From Pseudomonas frederiksbergensis (GTDB lineage Bacteria > Pseudomonadota > Gammaproteobacteria > Pseudomonadales > Pseudomonadaceae): a stretch of DNA of 64,000 nucleotides. The notes under the pieces are model-generated. The model had not been told where the DNA came from. It did no database searches and worked only from the letters and a program-made list of their open reading frames with translations. The stretch lies in the NCBI RefSeq assembly GCF_001874645.1, contig NZ_CP017886.1, forward strand, positions 3,658,001 through 3,722,000. The letters are read 5' to 3'. The first letter of the stretch is position 1. Every line of letters starts with the position of its first letter. This document shows, one piece after another, positions 1 to 8,317 of the stretch. The translations under genes and the position numbers were made by a program.

Positions 1-9
1 TCAGTTAAG

Positions 10-708
10 GTGTTTAATTGTTTCGTAGGCAGTCTTAGAAAGAGAGTGCTCTCCGATAAGTTCAAAAAGAAAATAAATAGCTACAACCACACTTCGAATA
101 AAAATTTTAAAGGAATGCGTGAATACATTAACGCGCTGTTTGAACGCTACGCTAGGCTGCTTGTGGTTAGGGTGGACTTGAGTTATGAAAATAAATATTG
201 TGGTAGCTACAAGTCTGCGGAGGGTATAGCCTGTGAGCAAGTAAGAGTACATAGGGAGCGACTTTTATATGATCTAAAAAATAAGCTGTTTTCAGATTCG
301 ATGGTCGGTTATGTGTGGAAGTTGGAGTACGGCTTAAGTAAGGGTTATCACTATCATCTGCTGGTTTTTTTTGATGGTTCACTAGTTCGTGAAGATGAAA
401 CCCTTGCTTTTATGATCGGGCGACATTGGCGGGAGGTGGTGTCCGACAATAAAGGGATTTTCCATAACTGTAATGCCGAAAAGGAAGGGTATAGAAAGAT
501 TGGCTTTGGTATCGGTATAGGCATGATCAATCATGATGATTATATCTTAAGGAAAAATCTAGAGAGGGCGGCAGCCTATCTCACAAAAACTGATTACTAC
601 ATCAGAACGGTTATTCCGGACAACGGGAGAACGTTTGGGAAGGGAGGTAAACCCAAGCCTAAGAATGACCGGCGAGGGAGGCCAAGGAAAGCCACTGCTG
701 TGGCATAG
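10..708 (+). CDS. Inovirus Gp2 / YagK-YfjJ family replication-type protein, possibly 5'-truncated by the window edge
   Basis: The 232-residue product resembles the inovirus Gp2 / YagK-YfjJ C-terminal family found in prophages and satellites. A strand motif LVVRVDLSY (51-59) precedes an HUH-like motif, YHYHLLVFF (113-121, His114 and His116), and a tyrosine-rich helix, AAYLTKTDYYIR (188-199). This is the order expected of a rolling-circle-type HUH endonuclease. The C-terminus ends in a basic tail with an AT-hook-like RGRPRK (222-227). The frame is open to base 1, with GTG at 10 the first possible start, so the true start may lie upstream. It converges on the gene at 778-1578. Base composition is clearly more A+T-rich than the core genes. 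Family call by motif recognition; nuclease activity is inferred. Confidence 0.72.
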   Translation: MFNCFVGSLRKRVLSDKFKKKINSYNHTSNKNFKGMREYINALFERYARLLVVRVDLSYENKYCGSYKSAEGIACEQVRVHRERLLYDLKNKLFSDSMVGYVWKLEYGLSKGYHYHLLVFFDGSLVREDETLAFMIGRHWREVVSDNKGIFHNCNAEKEGYRKIGFGIGIGMINHDDYILRKNLERAAAYLTKTDYYIRTVIPDNGRTFGKGGKPKPKNDRRGRPRKATAVA

Positions 709-777
709 GCTTATCCTTGCATCGTTTTAGGGGGGGCACTGAATTATTCAAGTTTCTGCTTGCTGCATGTTGGAAAC

Positions 778-1578
778 TCAACGAGTTACCTGCATGCGCA
801 AGATCGAATAAGTCAGCGGCTCCTCCGTTTTTTGGGTTTTGTGCTTTGTCGACGATGCTTTAAAAGCCTCTTGGATTTCCGTTTCTTTTAACGCGTACAA
901 CCAATTTTTTGCCGTAGCTTCTGGGTCTGTAATAATCGTCCCCAAACCCTTTTCCATAATGAAGCGCTCCAACGCCTCTCCGATCACCTCAGCGGCCTGT
1001 TTTTTATTTTTCCATCCGGTAGGAGGTGGAGCCAATTCCCTGAGGAGTCGGATCATTTCGTCCCGTACAATGAGGTGTTTCTCTTTAGTTGCTTCGCCAC
1101 CCTTACGCTGACGAGATAACGCCTCATTAGCTTTGTGTTCTTGGTTAAAGCTCTCCATAGCTTGTCCGATAAGCTGGTTGGCATAGGTGATTAATGCCCA
1201 GGCCTTGTTTTTGTTGTCGGAAATATTAAGTTTTTTTGCTTGCAAGCATGCGGCGCAGGCGAGGCAGAACAAGGCGTCATTTTTACGTGGTAATTCTGTT
1301 CCCGGAAAGACGCTTTCAAAGTTAAGGGTTATTAACGTTTCGTGATTGGTTTTTTCATCCTCAATGGCACAAGAAACTTCGTCCAATACTTCGTTGAAGT
1401 TGTCATCTGGACGCACTATTTCTAATATGTCTTTAAGGCTGGTGAGGCTGTTCTCTATGATTGTGTCAAGGCTTAAGTTTGATTTGCTTTCAAGAATAGT
1501 TTCCTGATTTTTGAATTCAAAAACAGTTTCAGGGTTTGCGAGTTCAAAGATGGATTCAAGATTTGTGAATTTAACCAC
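778..1578 (-). CDS. Hypothetical protein with N-terminal 9-residue repeats, co-directional with the island integrase
   Basis: This 266-residue protein is not one I recognise. It starts at a GTG one base after the integrase stop codon, so the two are almost certainly one transcription unit. The N-terminus has four imperfect 9-residue units (about 2-37) of the type (V/I)FExxNxET. A cysteine-containing hydrophobic patch (FCLACAACLQAK) lies near 125-136. A basic helical stretch (about 165-185) follows, then a C-terminal charged helix. There is no signal peptide or membrane segment. Position next to an integrase suggests an accessory role in the mobile element such as excision control or regulation, but nothing in the sequence proves this. 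Low G+C supports horizontal origin. Confidence 0.7.
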   Translation of the reverse strand: MVKFTNLESIFELANPETVFEFKNQETILESKSNLSLDTIIENSLTSLKDILEIVRPDDNFNEVLDEVSCAIEDEKTNHETLITLNFESVFPGTELPRKNDALFCLACAACLQAKKLNISDNKNKAWALITYANQLIGQAMESFNQEHKANEALSRQRKGGEATKEKHLIVRDEMIRLLRELAPPPTGWKNKKQAAEVIGEALERFIMEKGLGTIITDPEATAKNWLYALKETEIQEAFKASSTKHKTQKTEEPLTYSILRMQVTR

Positions 1579-1579
1579 G

Positions 1580-2791
1580 TTAGCAGTTCTTCTTAGACGG
1601 TTGGGTGAGGAAACAAGTCCAATCTGTCATGAGTGTACGTCGCTTGTCGAGGAAATCGGAGCGAGAGTACGCCCCCTCAGTTTGGTCACGTTCGTCATGC
1701 GCCAACGCCATCTCGCAAACCTCACGTGGGTAGTGAGTGCATTCGCCCGCCCAGTCACGAAATGAGGAGCGAAAACCATGTCGCGTGATCTGTTTGTGGC
1801 CCATGGCATGCAGCAGCGTTCGTATGGCATTTTCGTGCATTACCCCGCTCTTGCCCTGGCCTGGGAACAAGTATGGGCTACCTGCAACTCGTGGAATGCT
1901 CTGTACTAGTTTTACGACCTCATCGGCAAGTGGCACTACAAAGGCCACTCGCATTTTCATACGCTCATCAGGCAGCGACCAGGTGCCGGCTTCCAGATCA
2001 AACTCATCCCAACGAGCAAGTCTCACCATGTGTGCACGTGCGCTGGTCATGATCAGCAGTTGAGCGGCCCAAGACGCTGGAGTGGTGTTTAGGGCGAGTT
2101 TAGCCATCAGGGCGGGCACGTCCTGCCAGCGCAACGCTTCAAAGTGCGTGCTTTTTCGAGCTTTCTTCTTTTCAGCGCGACTCAGTAGGTTGTCCAGGTG
2201 GCCGCGCCAACGGGCGGGGTTTTCTCCCACACGAAGGTTGCGGGCCTTGGCCGCGTCTAGGATCTGTTCAATCTGGCCGCGTACCTCGTCGGCGGTTCTG
2301 GTTTTGGTGGCCCAGATGGGTTGCAGTACTTTGAGCACCTGCGTAGTCCCTATCTCCTCGGCTGACAACTTGCCGATGTGGTCAAAGGCATACAGCTCCA
2401 GCTTTCGCAGCCAGCCTTTACGCCACTTATCTGACCAGATGCTTCCGTGTGCCTCGCAGTACTCTTTCGCAAGTGTCTCGAACTTCAGCTGCTTTGCTTC
2501 GTTGGTTCGCTGTGCTTCGCGTTGGGCAGCACGCTCAATGTCGCGAGCTGCTAGAGGATCTACACCGTCGCTCAACTGGCTTCGTTTAGTGCTGGCTTCT
2601 TGTCTGGCTTTCTTGAGACTCACTTCAGGGAATGAGCCCAAGCCCATCTCTCTGCGACGGCCTGCCAGTTGAAAGCGAAGTAGCCAAGACTTGCGACCGG
2701 TAGGTTTGACGACCAACCGGAGGCCGTCACCATCTTCATAGGTGCCGGGCTCGGTCAGGTTTTCGACTTGTTTCGGATTCAGCTTACCCAT
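1580..2791 (-). CDS. P4-type tyrosine recombinase (integrase) of an integrated element
   Basis: Site-specific integrase of the P4/CP4-57 type, 403 residues from the chosen start. The N-terminal DUF4102-like arm-binding region contains the typical ENLTEPGTYEDGDGLRLVV stretch. The C-terminal catalytic domain shows Arg252 (TSARAHMVR), Lys in RMKMR, HxxR (His338-Gly-Phe-Arg341), His365 and the nucleophile Tyr375 (EGAYSRSD). The frame also opens at 2842, but the ATG at 2791 is preferred: an AGGGG ribosome binding site lies six bases upstream and the extra residues are encoded by tandem GGGGGACA repeats. The family usually inserts close to the integrase promoter, so the attachment site should lie between this gene and trmA. 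The third base of the usual TGxRTxE box is altered (SARA), still with the essential Arg. Confidence 0.9.
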   Translation of the reverse strand: MGKLNPKQVENLTEPGTYEDGDGLRLVVKPTGRKSWLLRFQLAGRRREMGLGSFPEVSLKKARQEASTKRSQLSDGVDPLAARDIERAAQREAQRTNEAKQLKFETLAKEYCEAHGSIWSDKWRKGWLRKLELYAFDHIGKLSAEEIGTTQVLKVLQPIWATKTRTADEVRGQIEQILDAAKARNLRVGENPARWRGHLDNLLSRAEKKKARKSTHFEALRWQDVPALMAKLALNTTPASWAAQLLIMTSARAHMVRLARWDEFDLEAGTWSLPDERMKMRVAFVVPLADEVVKLVQSIPRVAGSPYLFPGQGKSGVMHENAIRTLLHAMGHKQITRHGFRSSFRDWAGECTHYPREVCEMALAHDERDQTEGAYSRSDFLDKRRTLMTDWTCFLTQPSKKNC

Positions 2792-2814
2792 TGTTTTTCC
2801 CCTGTCGTCCCTTT

Positions 2815-2837
2815 TGTCCCCCCACCTGTCCCCCCAC
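2815..2837. repeat. Two tandem 11-bp repeats upstream of the integrase start
   Basis: TGTCCCCCCAC occurs at 2815-2825 and again at 2827-2837, a 12-bp period. Read from the minus strand they are GTGGGGGGACA units directly in front of the integrase ribosome binding site, with a third, weaker GGGACGACA-like unit nearer the start. They could be integrase or excisionase arm-type sites or an operator. Function is inferred. Confidence 0.6.
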
Positions 2838-2858
2838 TTCATCGTCGGATGAGGTCAT

Positions 2859-2875
2859 ATGGCGTTGAACGCCAT
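2859..2875. promoter_or_regulatory. 17-bp perfect palindrome in the integrase upstream region
   Basis: ATGGCGTT-G-AACGCCAT is a perfect inverted repeat around one central base. It lies 68 bp upstream of the preferred integrase start and 129 bp from the trmA stop. It is a candidate operator for the integrase gene or part of the attachment region. No second copy is visible in the window. Confidence 0.4.
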
Positions 2876-2956
2876 CGGACAAGGGGATGCCTTAGCACCC
2901 CGTAATAGCTAGGCTATCAGGTGGATTCTCGGATGGGATAGGTTTATTTCGGACAA

Positions 2957-2985
2957 TAAAAAAGCCGTCATCAAGACGGCTGTTT
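2957..2985 (-). terminator. Rho-independent terminator of trmA
   Basis: On the minus strand a 7-bp stem AGCCGTC/GACGGCT with a 5-base loop is followed by TTTTTTAT. It sits 19 bp beyond the trmA stop codon. Confidence 0.8.
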
Positions 2986-3003
2986 TGTCGTGAGGGTGTG
3001 CAA

Positions 3004-4083
3004 TCAACGCCGGGTCAACAAGACCCCGGATTCCATGTGGTGCGTCCACGGGAACTGATCGAACATCGCGCAGCGGGTGATGCGGTGGGTGTCGTGCAAT
3101 TGGGCAATGTTGGCCGCCAGCGTTTGCGGGTTGCACGAAATGTACAGAATGTTCTCGAAGCGTCGGGTCAGCTCGCACGTGTCCGGGTCCATGCCGGCGC
3201 GTGGTGGGTCGACGAACACGCTACCGAACTCGTAGCTCTTGAGATCAATGCCGTGCAAACGGCGGAACGGGCGAACTTCATTCAGCGCTTCGGTCAGCTC
3301 TTCGGCAGACAGGCGCACCAGGCTGACGTTATCCACAGCGTTTTCACTGAGGTTGCTCAGCGCCGCATTCACCGAGGTTTTGCTGATTTCGGTGGCCAGC
3401 ACTTTGCGCACGCGGGTCGCCAGCGGCAGGGTGAAGTTGCCGTTACCGCAATACAATTCCAGCAAATCGTCGGAACGATCGCCAAGGGCGTCATAGGCCC
3501 AGTTGAGCATCTTCTGATTCACCGTGCCGTTCGGCTGGGTGAACGCGCCTTCCGGTTGGCGATAGCTGAAGGTACGACCACCGACTTCAAGTTTCTCGAC
3601 CACATAATCATGGCCGATCACTTCGCGTTTGCCCTTGGAGCGACCGATCACGCTGACATTCAGGTCCGCGGCCAGTTTCGACGCCGCCGCGTGCCAGTGC
3701 TCGTCCAGTGGGCGGTGATAACACAAGGTGATCATTGCATCGCCGGCCAGGGTGGTCAGGAATTCCACCTGAAACAGCTTGTGACTCAGGGCGGCGCTGG
3801 CTTGCCAGGCGGCCTTGAGCTGCGGCATCAACTGGTTGATGCGCAGGCTTGCGATCGGGAACTCTTCGATCAGGATCGGCGTGCGTTTGTCTTCCTGGGA
3901 GAACATCGCGTAGTGACGCTCGCCGGCTTCGCGCCACAGGCGGAATTCGGCGCGCAGGCGAAAATTCGCCAGCGGCGAGTCGAACACCGCAGGTTCTGGT
4001 GCATCGAACGGCGCCAGCAGGTCACGCAAGCGCGTGGCCTTTTCTTCGAGCTGAGCCGTGTAAGCCTGGGAATCGAAAGTCAT
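3004..4083 (-). CDS. trmA: tRNA (uracil(54)-C5)-methyltransferase
   Basis: TrmA makes 5-methyluridine at position 54 in the T-loop of tRNA using S-adenosylmethionine. The 359-residue length fits the family. Visible motifs are the SAM-binding [16 protein letters not shown] (near 212-227), DPPRAGMD, and the catalytic cysteine in YISCNPQTL near 316, with the C-terminal general-base region [19 protein letters not shown]. The start is ATG 4083 (MTFDSQ): its ATGA overlaps the stop of the upstream permease, so the two genes are translationally coupled. A strong terminator follows. The integrated element ends just past this gene, so trmA is the core-genome neighbour of the insertion. Confidence 0.97.
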   Translation of the reverse strand: MTFDSQAYTAQLEEKATRLRDLLAPFDAPEPAVFDSPLANFRLRAEFRLWREAGERHYAMFSQEDKRTPILIEEFPIASLRINQLMPQLKAAWQASAALSHKLFQVEFLTTLAGDAMITLCYHRPLDEHWHAAASKLAADLNVSVIGRSKGKREVIGHDYVVEKLEVGGRTFSYRQPEGAFTQPNGTVNQKMLNWAYDALGDRSDDLLELYCGNGNFTLPLATRVRKVLATEISKTSVNAALSNLSENAVDNVSLVRLSAEELTEALNEVRPFRRLHGIDLKSYEFGSVFVDPPRAGMDPDTCELTRRFENILYISCNPQTLAANIAQLHDTHRITRCAMFDQFPWTHHMESGVLLTRR

Positions 4084-5375
4084 GCGTTGAACCAACCCAA
4101 CTTGATCACAAACAGAATCGACAGAATCACCAACGCCGGGTTCAGTTCACGGCCACGGCCGGACAGCAACTTGATTGCAGTCCAGGCAATGAACCCGAAC
4201 GCGATACCGTTGGCGATGGAATAAGTGAATGGCATGGCCAGGGCGGTGACCACCACAGGCGCAGCAACAGTGATGTCGTCCCAGTCTATTTCTGCCAGGC
4301 CAGAAGTCATCAGTACGGCGACGAACAGCAGGGCAGGTGCGGTGGCGAAGGCCGGGACGCTACTGGCCAGCGGTGCGAAGAACAGCGCCAACAGGAACAG
4401 GATCGCTACGACAACAGCCGTCAAACCGGTACGGCCACCGGCGCTGACGCCCGCTGCCGACTCGATGTAACTGGTGGTGGTCGAGGTGCCCAGCAGGGAA
4501 CCGGCCATGGCCGCGGTGCTGTCGGCGATCAACGCACGACCCATTTTCGGCATGTGGCCGTCCTTGCCCATCAGGCCGGCGCGCTTGGCGACGCCGATCA
4601 GGGTGCCGGAGTTATCGAACAGATCGACGAACAGGAAAGCGAAAATCACGCTGACCAGACCGATGTCCAGCGCGCCTTTGATGTCCAGTTGGAGGAAGGT
4701 CGGCGCTAGCGAAGGTGGCATCGCCATCACGCCGCCGAAGGGTGTGAAGCCCAGGACGATGGAAGCGATGGTCACGGCCAGGATGCCGATCAGCACTGCA
4801 CCGCGCACTTTCAGGGCTTCGAGGGCGACGATCAGCGCAAAACCCAGGGTCGCGAGGATCGGTGCCGGTTGTTTCAGGTCGCCGAGGCCAACCATGGTGG
4901 CCGGGTTGCTGACCACGATGCCCGCGTTATGCAAGGCGATCAGCGCCAGGAACAGGCCGATACCGGCGGCAATCGCCGAGCGCAACGCCAGCGGGATGCT
5001 GTTGATGATCCATTCGCGGATGCGAAAGATCGACAATAGGAAAAACATGACCGCCGAGATGAACACCGCCCCCAGCGCCACTTGCCAGGTGTGGCCCATG
5101 TGCAGAACCACGGTGTAGGTGAAGAAGGCGTTCAGCCCCATGCCCGGCGCCAGCGCGATCGGGTAGTTGGCGATCAGGCCCATCACCGTCGAACCAATGG
5201 CCGCTGCCAGACACGTCGCGACAAACACCGCGCCCTTGTCCATGCCGGTCTCGCCGAGGATGCTCGGGTTGACGAACAGAATGTAGGCCATGGCCAAAAA
5301 GGTCGTGATACCGGCAAGAATCTCGGTACGCACGTTGGTGTTGTGTGCCTTGAGTTGAAACAGCCTTTCCAGCAT
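4080..5375 (-). CDS. NCS2-family purine permease (AzgA/COG2252 type)
   Basis: A 431-residue inner-membrane nucleobase transporter with about 12-14 hydrophobic segments. The AzgA-type signatures are [12 protein letters not shown] near the third segment, [15 protein letters not shown] in the middle, and [21 protein letters not shown]. Members of this branch import hypoxanthine, guanine or adenine; the exact substrate cannot be read from the sequence. The start at 5375 (MLERLFQL) has a GGGGAG ribosome binding site; the frame remains open further upstream but that part is arginine-rich and unlike the family. It overlaps trmA by 4 bp. The same transporter-trmA pair is found in P. aeruginosa (from memory, PA4719-PA4720). 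Confidence 0.93.
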   Translation of the reverse strand: MLERLFQLKAHNTNVRTEILAGITTFLAMAYILFVNPSILGETGMDKGAVFVATCLAAAIGSTVMGLIANYPIALAPGMGLNAFFTYTVVLHMGHTWQVALGAVFISAVMFFLLSIFRIREWIINSIPLALRSAIAAGIGLFLALIALHNAGIVVSNPATMVGLGDLKQPAPILATLGFALIVALEALKVRGAVLIGILAVTIASIVLGFTPFGGVMAMPPSLAPTFLQLDIKGALDIGLVSVIFAFLFVDLFDNSGTLIGVAKRAGLMGKDGHMPKMGRALIADSTAAMAGSLLGTSTTTSYIESAAGVSAGGRTGLTAVVVAILFLLALFFAPLASSVPAFATAPALLFVAVLMTSGLAEIDWDDITVAAPVVVTALAMPFTYSIANGIAFGFIAWTAIKLLSGRGRELNPALVILSILFVIKLGWFNA

Positions 5376-5579
5376 GTCTGCTCCCCGTGGCGCGCCCGGC
5401 GCCGTGAATGTATCGACTTCAACAGCAAAGCACAGGCCACTGCAGGCGCCTGAGTATTTTCTGTCGGTCGGAAAAAGCCGCGCATCATACCAGCAGCGTG
5501 GGGTAATGGTTGCGATCGTCGGCGATGTTTTGCCATAAACCGGAGTGGGGCATACTGCGTGCTGGTTTTGGGAGTGGAT

Positions 5580-6038
5580 ATGTCTTCTATAAAGAGCAGG
5601 ATGATTCTGGCATTTGGCCTCTCTGGCAGCGTGTTGGTCGGTGCACACACCGCACTGGCAGCGTCCGCACCGCCGCTGAGTGAAGTCAAGGTCCTCAAGG
5701 TCCAGTCGACTTCCTGCGGCATTGAAGATATTGCGCCAGGGCAAGAGAAGACGAAGTGCGATCACGCAGGCCCCGGCATCAAGGTTTATGTGCTGGAGAT
5801 CGGCTACGGCCGTCTGCCGACTGCAACGCTGGACGGCTTTGAAGTCGATGGCGTACGGACCCGCGTCTGTGCCTACGGTAACGGCAATCTGACGGAATGC
5901 TCCGGCATGGCCAGCAAGATCGTCGGCAATCTCTACATCTTTGATCTGGCAGGTAAGCAGGAAGGGACGTTCAGCTTCAGCAATACCTCGATCAATGCCC
6001 CCGGCAATACGATGTCGACGCAGCTGTACATCAAGTAG
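5580..6038 (+). CDS. Secreted DUF4879/YolA-like protein
   Basis: The 152-residue protein has an N-terminal signal peptide (about residues 1-28, cleavage likely after AHTALA). The mature part contains VKVLKVQSTSCGIEDI, a KTKCDHAGPGIKVYVLEIGYG block, and later cysteines, in keeping with the DUF4879 (YolA) family of small secreted proteins with no known activity. The ATG at 5580 is preferred over an upstream in-frame TTG/ATG because GGGAG lies just before it. It is divergent from the purine permease. Four cysteines in the mature chain suggest disulfides. The family assignment is from motif memory. Confidence 0.7.
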   Translation: MSSIKSRMILAFGLSGSVLVGAHTALAASAPPLSEVKVLKVQSTSCGIEDIAPGQEKTKCDHAGPGIKVYVLEIGYGRLPTATLDGFEVDGVRTRVCAYGNGNLTECSGMASKIVGNLYIFDLAGKQEGTFSFSNTSINAPGNTMSTQLYIK

Positions 6039-6119
6039 CTTTCATTGGGTAACAGCACCGCTCGAACATCTGCCAGCAAAGCTGACTACGCTTTAAAGAT
6101 CACCCTGTGGACGCAGACC

Positions 6120-6671
6120 ATGACCTTTAGAGCCCTGATTACCCTTGCCGAAGGTATCGACGACCTGCAAGGCGTGACACTGATCGACGTGTTGCGTCGT
6201 GCGAAAGTCGAAGTGGTGGTGGCGAGCATAGAATCTCGGCGCATGCTCACCTGCGCCCGTGGCACCCGTCTGACTGCCGACGCAATGCTCGTCGATGTGC
6301 TGGCGCAACCGTTCGATCTGGTCGTTTTGCCCGGTGGCGCCGTAGGTGCTCAGCGCCTGGCCGCTCATCAACCCTTGTTACAGCTGGTCAAGGATCAGTC
6401 CGCCGCCGGGCGCCTGTTCGCCGGTATCGCCGAGTCACCGGCGCTGGCGCTGCAAGCCTTTGGCGTATTGCGTCAGCGGCGTATGACCTGCCTGCCTGCG
6501 GCCAGCCATCATTTGCTTGGCTGCACGTTCGTCGATCAACCCGTGGTCGTCGACGGCAACTGCATCACCGCCCAAGGTTCGAGCGCTGCCCTGGCGTTTG
6601 CATTGGCGCTGGTCGAACGACTGTGTGGCAAGGCCGTCAGGGCTGCGGTGACATCGGAGTTGCTGGTTTAG
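6120..6671 (+). CDS. DJ-1/PfpI-family protein lacking the nucleophilic cysteine
   Basis: The 183-residue protein has the DJ-1 (YajL/ThiJ) fold signature: an N-terminal strand with Glu (LITLAEGIDD), ESRRMLTCARGTRLTADAML, the FDLVVLPGGAVGAQRL loop and the C-terminal VVVDGNCITAQGSSAALAFALALVE. The nucleophile elbow, normally ICAxP in this family, reads GIAESPAL, so the catalytic cysteine is replaced by alanine (codon GCC). It therefore should not act as a glyoxalase/deglycase by the standard mechanism. The start at 6120 gives the family N-terminus; the ribosome binding site is weak. Its 3' end overlaps the convergent MFS gene by 35 bp. Confidence 0.88.
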   Translation: MTFRALITLAEGIDDLQGVTLIDVLRRAKVEVVVASIESRRMLTCARGTRLTADAMLVDVLAQPFDLVVLPGGAVGAQRLAAHQPLLQLVKDQSAAGRLFAGIAESPALALQAFGVLRQRRMTCLPAASHHLLGCTFVDQPVVVDGNCITAQGSSAALAFALALVERLCGKAVRAAVTSELLV

Positions 6672-7920
6672 CGGACTCCATTGAGGTTTGCGGCTCAGCC
6701 ACCGGCACATGCATGCGGTCGCGTTGGGCCAGGGTCGGGAACAGTTTGATCCACGTCCCGGTGACCAGCAGGGTACCGATCCCGCCCATGACCACTGCCG
6801 GTACGGTGCCGAACCAGTGGGCGGTGAGGCCGGATTCGAACTCGCCCAACTGATTCGAGGCACCGATGAATAAACCATTCACGGCGCTGACCCGACCGCG
6901 CATCTCGTCCGGGGTTTCCAGTTGCACGAAGGACGCACGGATCACCATGCTGATCATGTCGGCGGCGCCGAGCACCACCAGTACCGCCAACGAGAACCAG
7001 AACGAGGTCGATAGACCGAAGGCGATGGTCGCGACGCCGAACACCCCGACGGCCGTGAACATGATGCGTCCGACGTTGCGTTCCACGGCAAACCGCGCCA
7101 GCCATAACGACATCAGCAAGGCACCGACCGCTGGCGCCGAGCGCAGCAGCCCCAGCCCCCAGGGACCGGTCAGCAGGATGTCCTTGGCAAAAACCGGCAG
7201 CAGCGCCGTGGCGCCCCCGAGCAATACCGCGAACAAGTCCAGTGAGATTGCGCCCAGAATGTCCGGGCGGCTGCGAATGAAACGAATCCCTGCGAGCAAC
7301 GAATCCAGGGTTGCCTTGCCCTTGTTCAGCAGGATTTGCCGTGCGGGCAGATTGAGCATGAGGGTGCAGGCGATGAGGTACAGAATCACCGTCGGGCCAT
7401 ACACCCAGACGCTGCCGAAGGCATACAGCAGACCACCCAGCGCTGGCGCGACGATGGTGGCTGACTGCTGAGCCGACTGGGACGCGGCCACCGCGCGCGG
7501 AAACAGCGCATTAGGGACAATCGTCGGCAATAACGCCTGGGTGGTCGGCATTTCGAATGAACGGGCGGCGCCGAGCAGGAATGCCAGGATGAAGATCATT
7601 TCGCGGGTGACGTGGTCAGTGGCGCTGCCAATGGCCAAGGCGAGGGCGATCATCGCCTGCAAGGACTGGCAGATGGCTGCGACCTTGCGCCGATCATAGC
7701 GGTCTGCCACATGCCCGGTGTGGAGCATGAACAACACCCGTGGCGCGAACTCCACCAGCCCGACCAGCCCCAGGTCCAGCACGTTGCCGGTGAGTTGATA
7801 GAGGTTCCAGCCGATGGCCACGGTAAGCATCTGGAAACCGCTGGCGGTGAACACCCGTGCCAGCCAGAACGCAATGAACGGGCGGTGATGACGCAACAAC
7901 AACGGCGCTTGGGTTGGCAT
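6637..7920 (-). CDS. MFS transporter of the EntS-like (MFS_3) type
   Basis: A 427-residue inner-membrane major facilitator with 12 predicted segments. Motif A appears as GHVADRYDRRKV (about 69-80) between segments 2 and 3, and a related DEMRGRVSAVNG occurs before segment 10. This arrangement is typical of the EntS/tetracycline-like MFS_3 exporters. The C-terminal tail after the last helix is polar and proline-rich. The substrate cannot be deduced. It stands alone, convergent with the DJ-1 paralogue and divergent from cioA across a 397-bp spacer. Confidence 0.87.
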   Translation of the reverse strand: MPTQAPLLLRHHRPFIAFWLARVFTASGFQMLTVAIGWNLYQLTGNVLDLGLVGLVEFAPRVLFMLHTGHVADRYDRRKVAAICQSLQAMIALALAIGSATDHVTREMIFILAFLLGAARSFEMPTTQALLPTIVPNALFPRAVAASQSAQQSATIVAPALGGLLYAFGSVWVYGPTVILYLIACTLMLNLPARQILLNKGKATLDSLLAGIRFIRSRPDILGAISLDLFAVLLGGATALLPVFAKDILLTGPWGLGLLRSAPAVGALLMSLWLARFAVERNVGRIMFTAVGVFGVATIAFGLSTSFWFSLAVLVVLGAADMISMVIRASFVQLETPDEMRGRVSAVNGLFIGASNQLGEFESGLTAHWFGTVPAVVMGGIGTLLVTGTWIKLFPTLAQRDRMHVPVAEPQTSMESAKPATPMSPQP

Positions 7921-8143
7921 CGGCAGGCAGGTCTGGGCGGCGAAAAATCGAGATTATCACCAAGTTGTAACCTGAAGTTGCGTGTGCGGAGAATTCTGTT
8001 AGCCAGACACCTGTCCTGGAACCCACGTCCTACCTTCGCCACAGCGAATACCACCGCCCTGAACACAACGGTGAGGCAACCTGTCACGCGGCAAAAGACC
8101 ACACGGTCGGGCGCGGAAAATGGGACTACTCTTTCATCGTTAC

Positions 8144-8157
8144 TTGATCCAGATCAA
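8144..8157 (+). promoter_or_regulatory. ANR/FNR box upstream of cioAB
   Basis: TTGAT-CCAG-ATCAA is an exact match to the ANR/FNR consensus TTGAT-N4-ATCAA. It lies 161 bp upstream of the cioA ATG. In P. aeruginosa the cio promoter is controlled by ANR, which makes this a well-supported site. The rest of the spacer 7921-8317 shows nothing else I can name. Confidence 0.85.
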
Positions 8158-8317
8158 AGCCCTTGGTGGATTTGCTCTGACGGCCAGATGGCCAGACTCC
8201 CTGCGTTGCGATGGTAGTAAAAAAACAACGAATTTGAATTCGCCACACTCCATAACCGTGGGGGCGGTGGGTGCAGGCTTCCAGCCAGCAGCCGTATTAC
8301 CTGACAGAGGAAGACTT

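Noticed and set aside
709..777. Hairpin AGTTTC/GAAACT between the convergent island genes as a terminator
   Set aside because: Stem of six with a 16-base loop and no T-run.
2843..3003. tRNA gene as the integration site
   Set aside because: No cloverleaf or tRNA 3' end could be found between the integrase and trmA.
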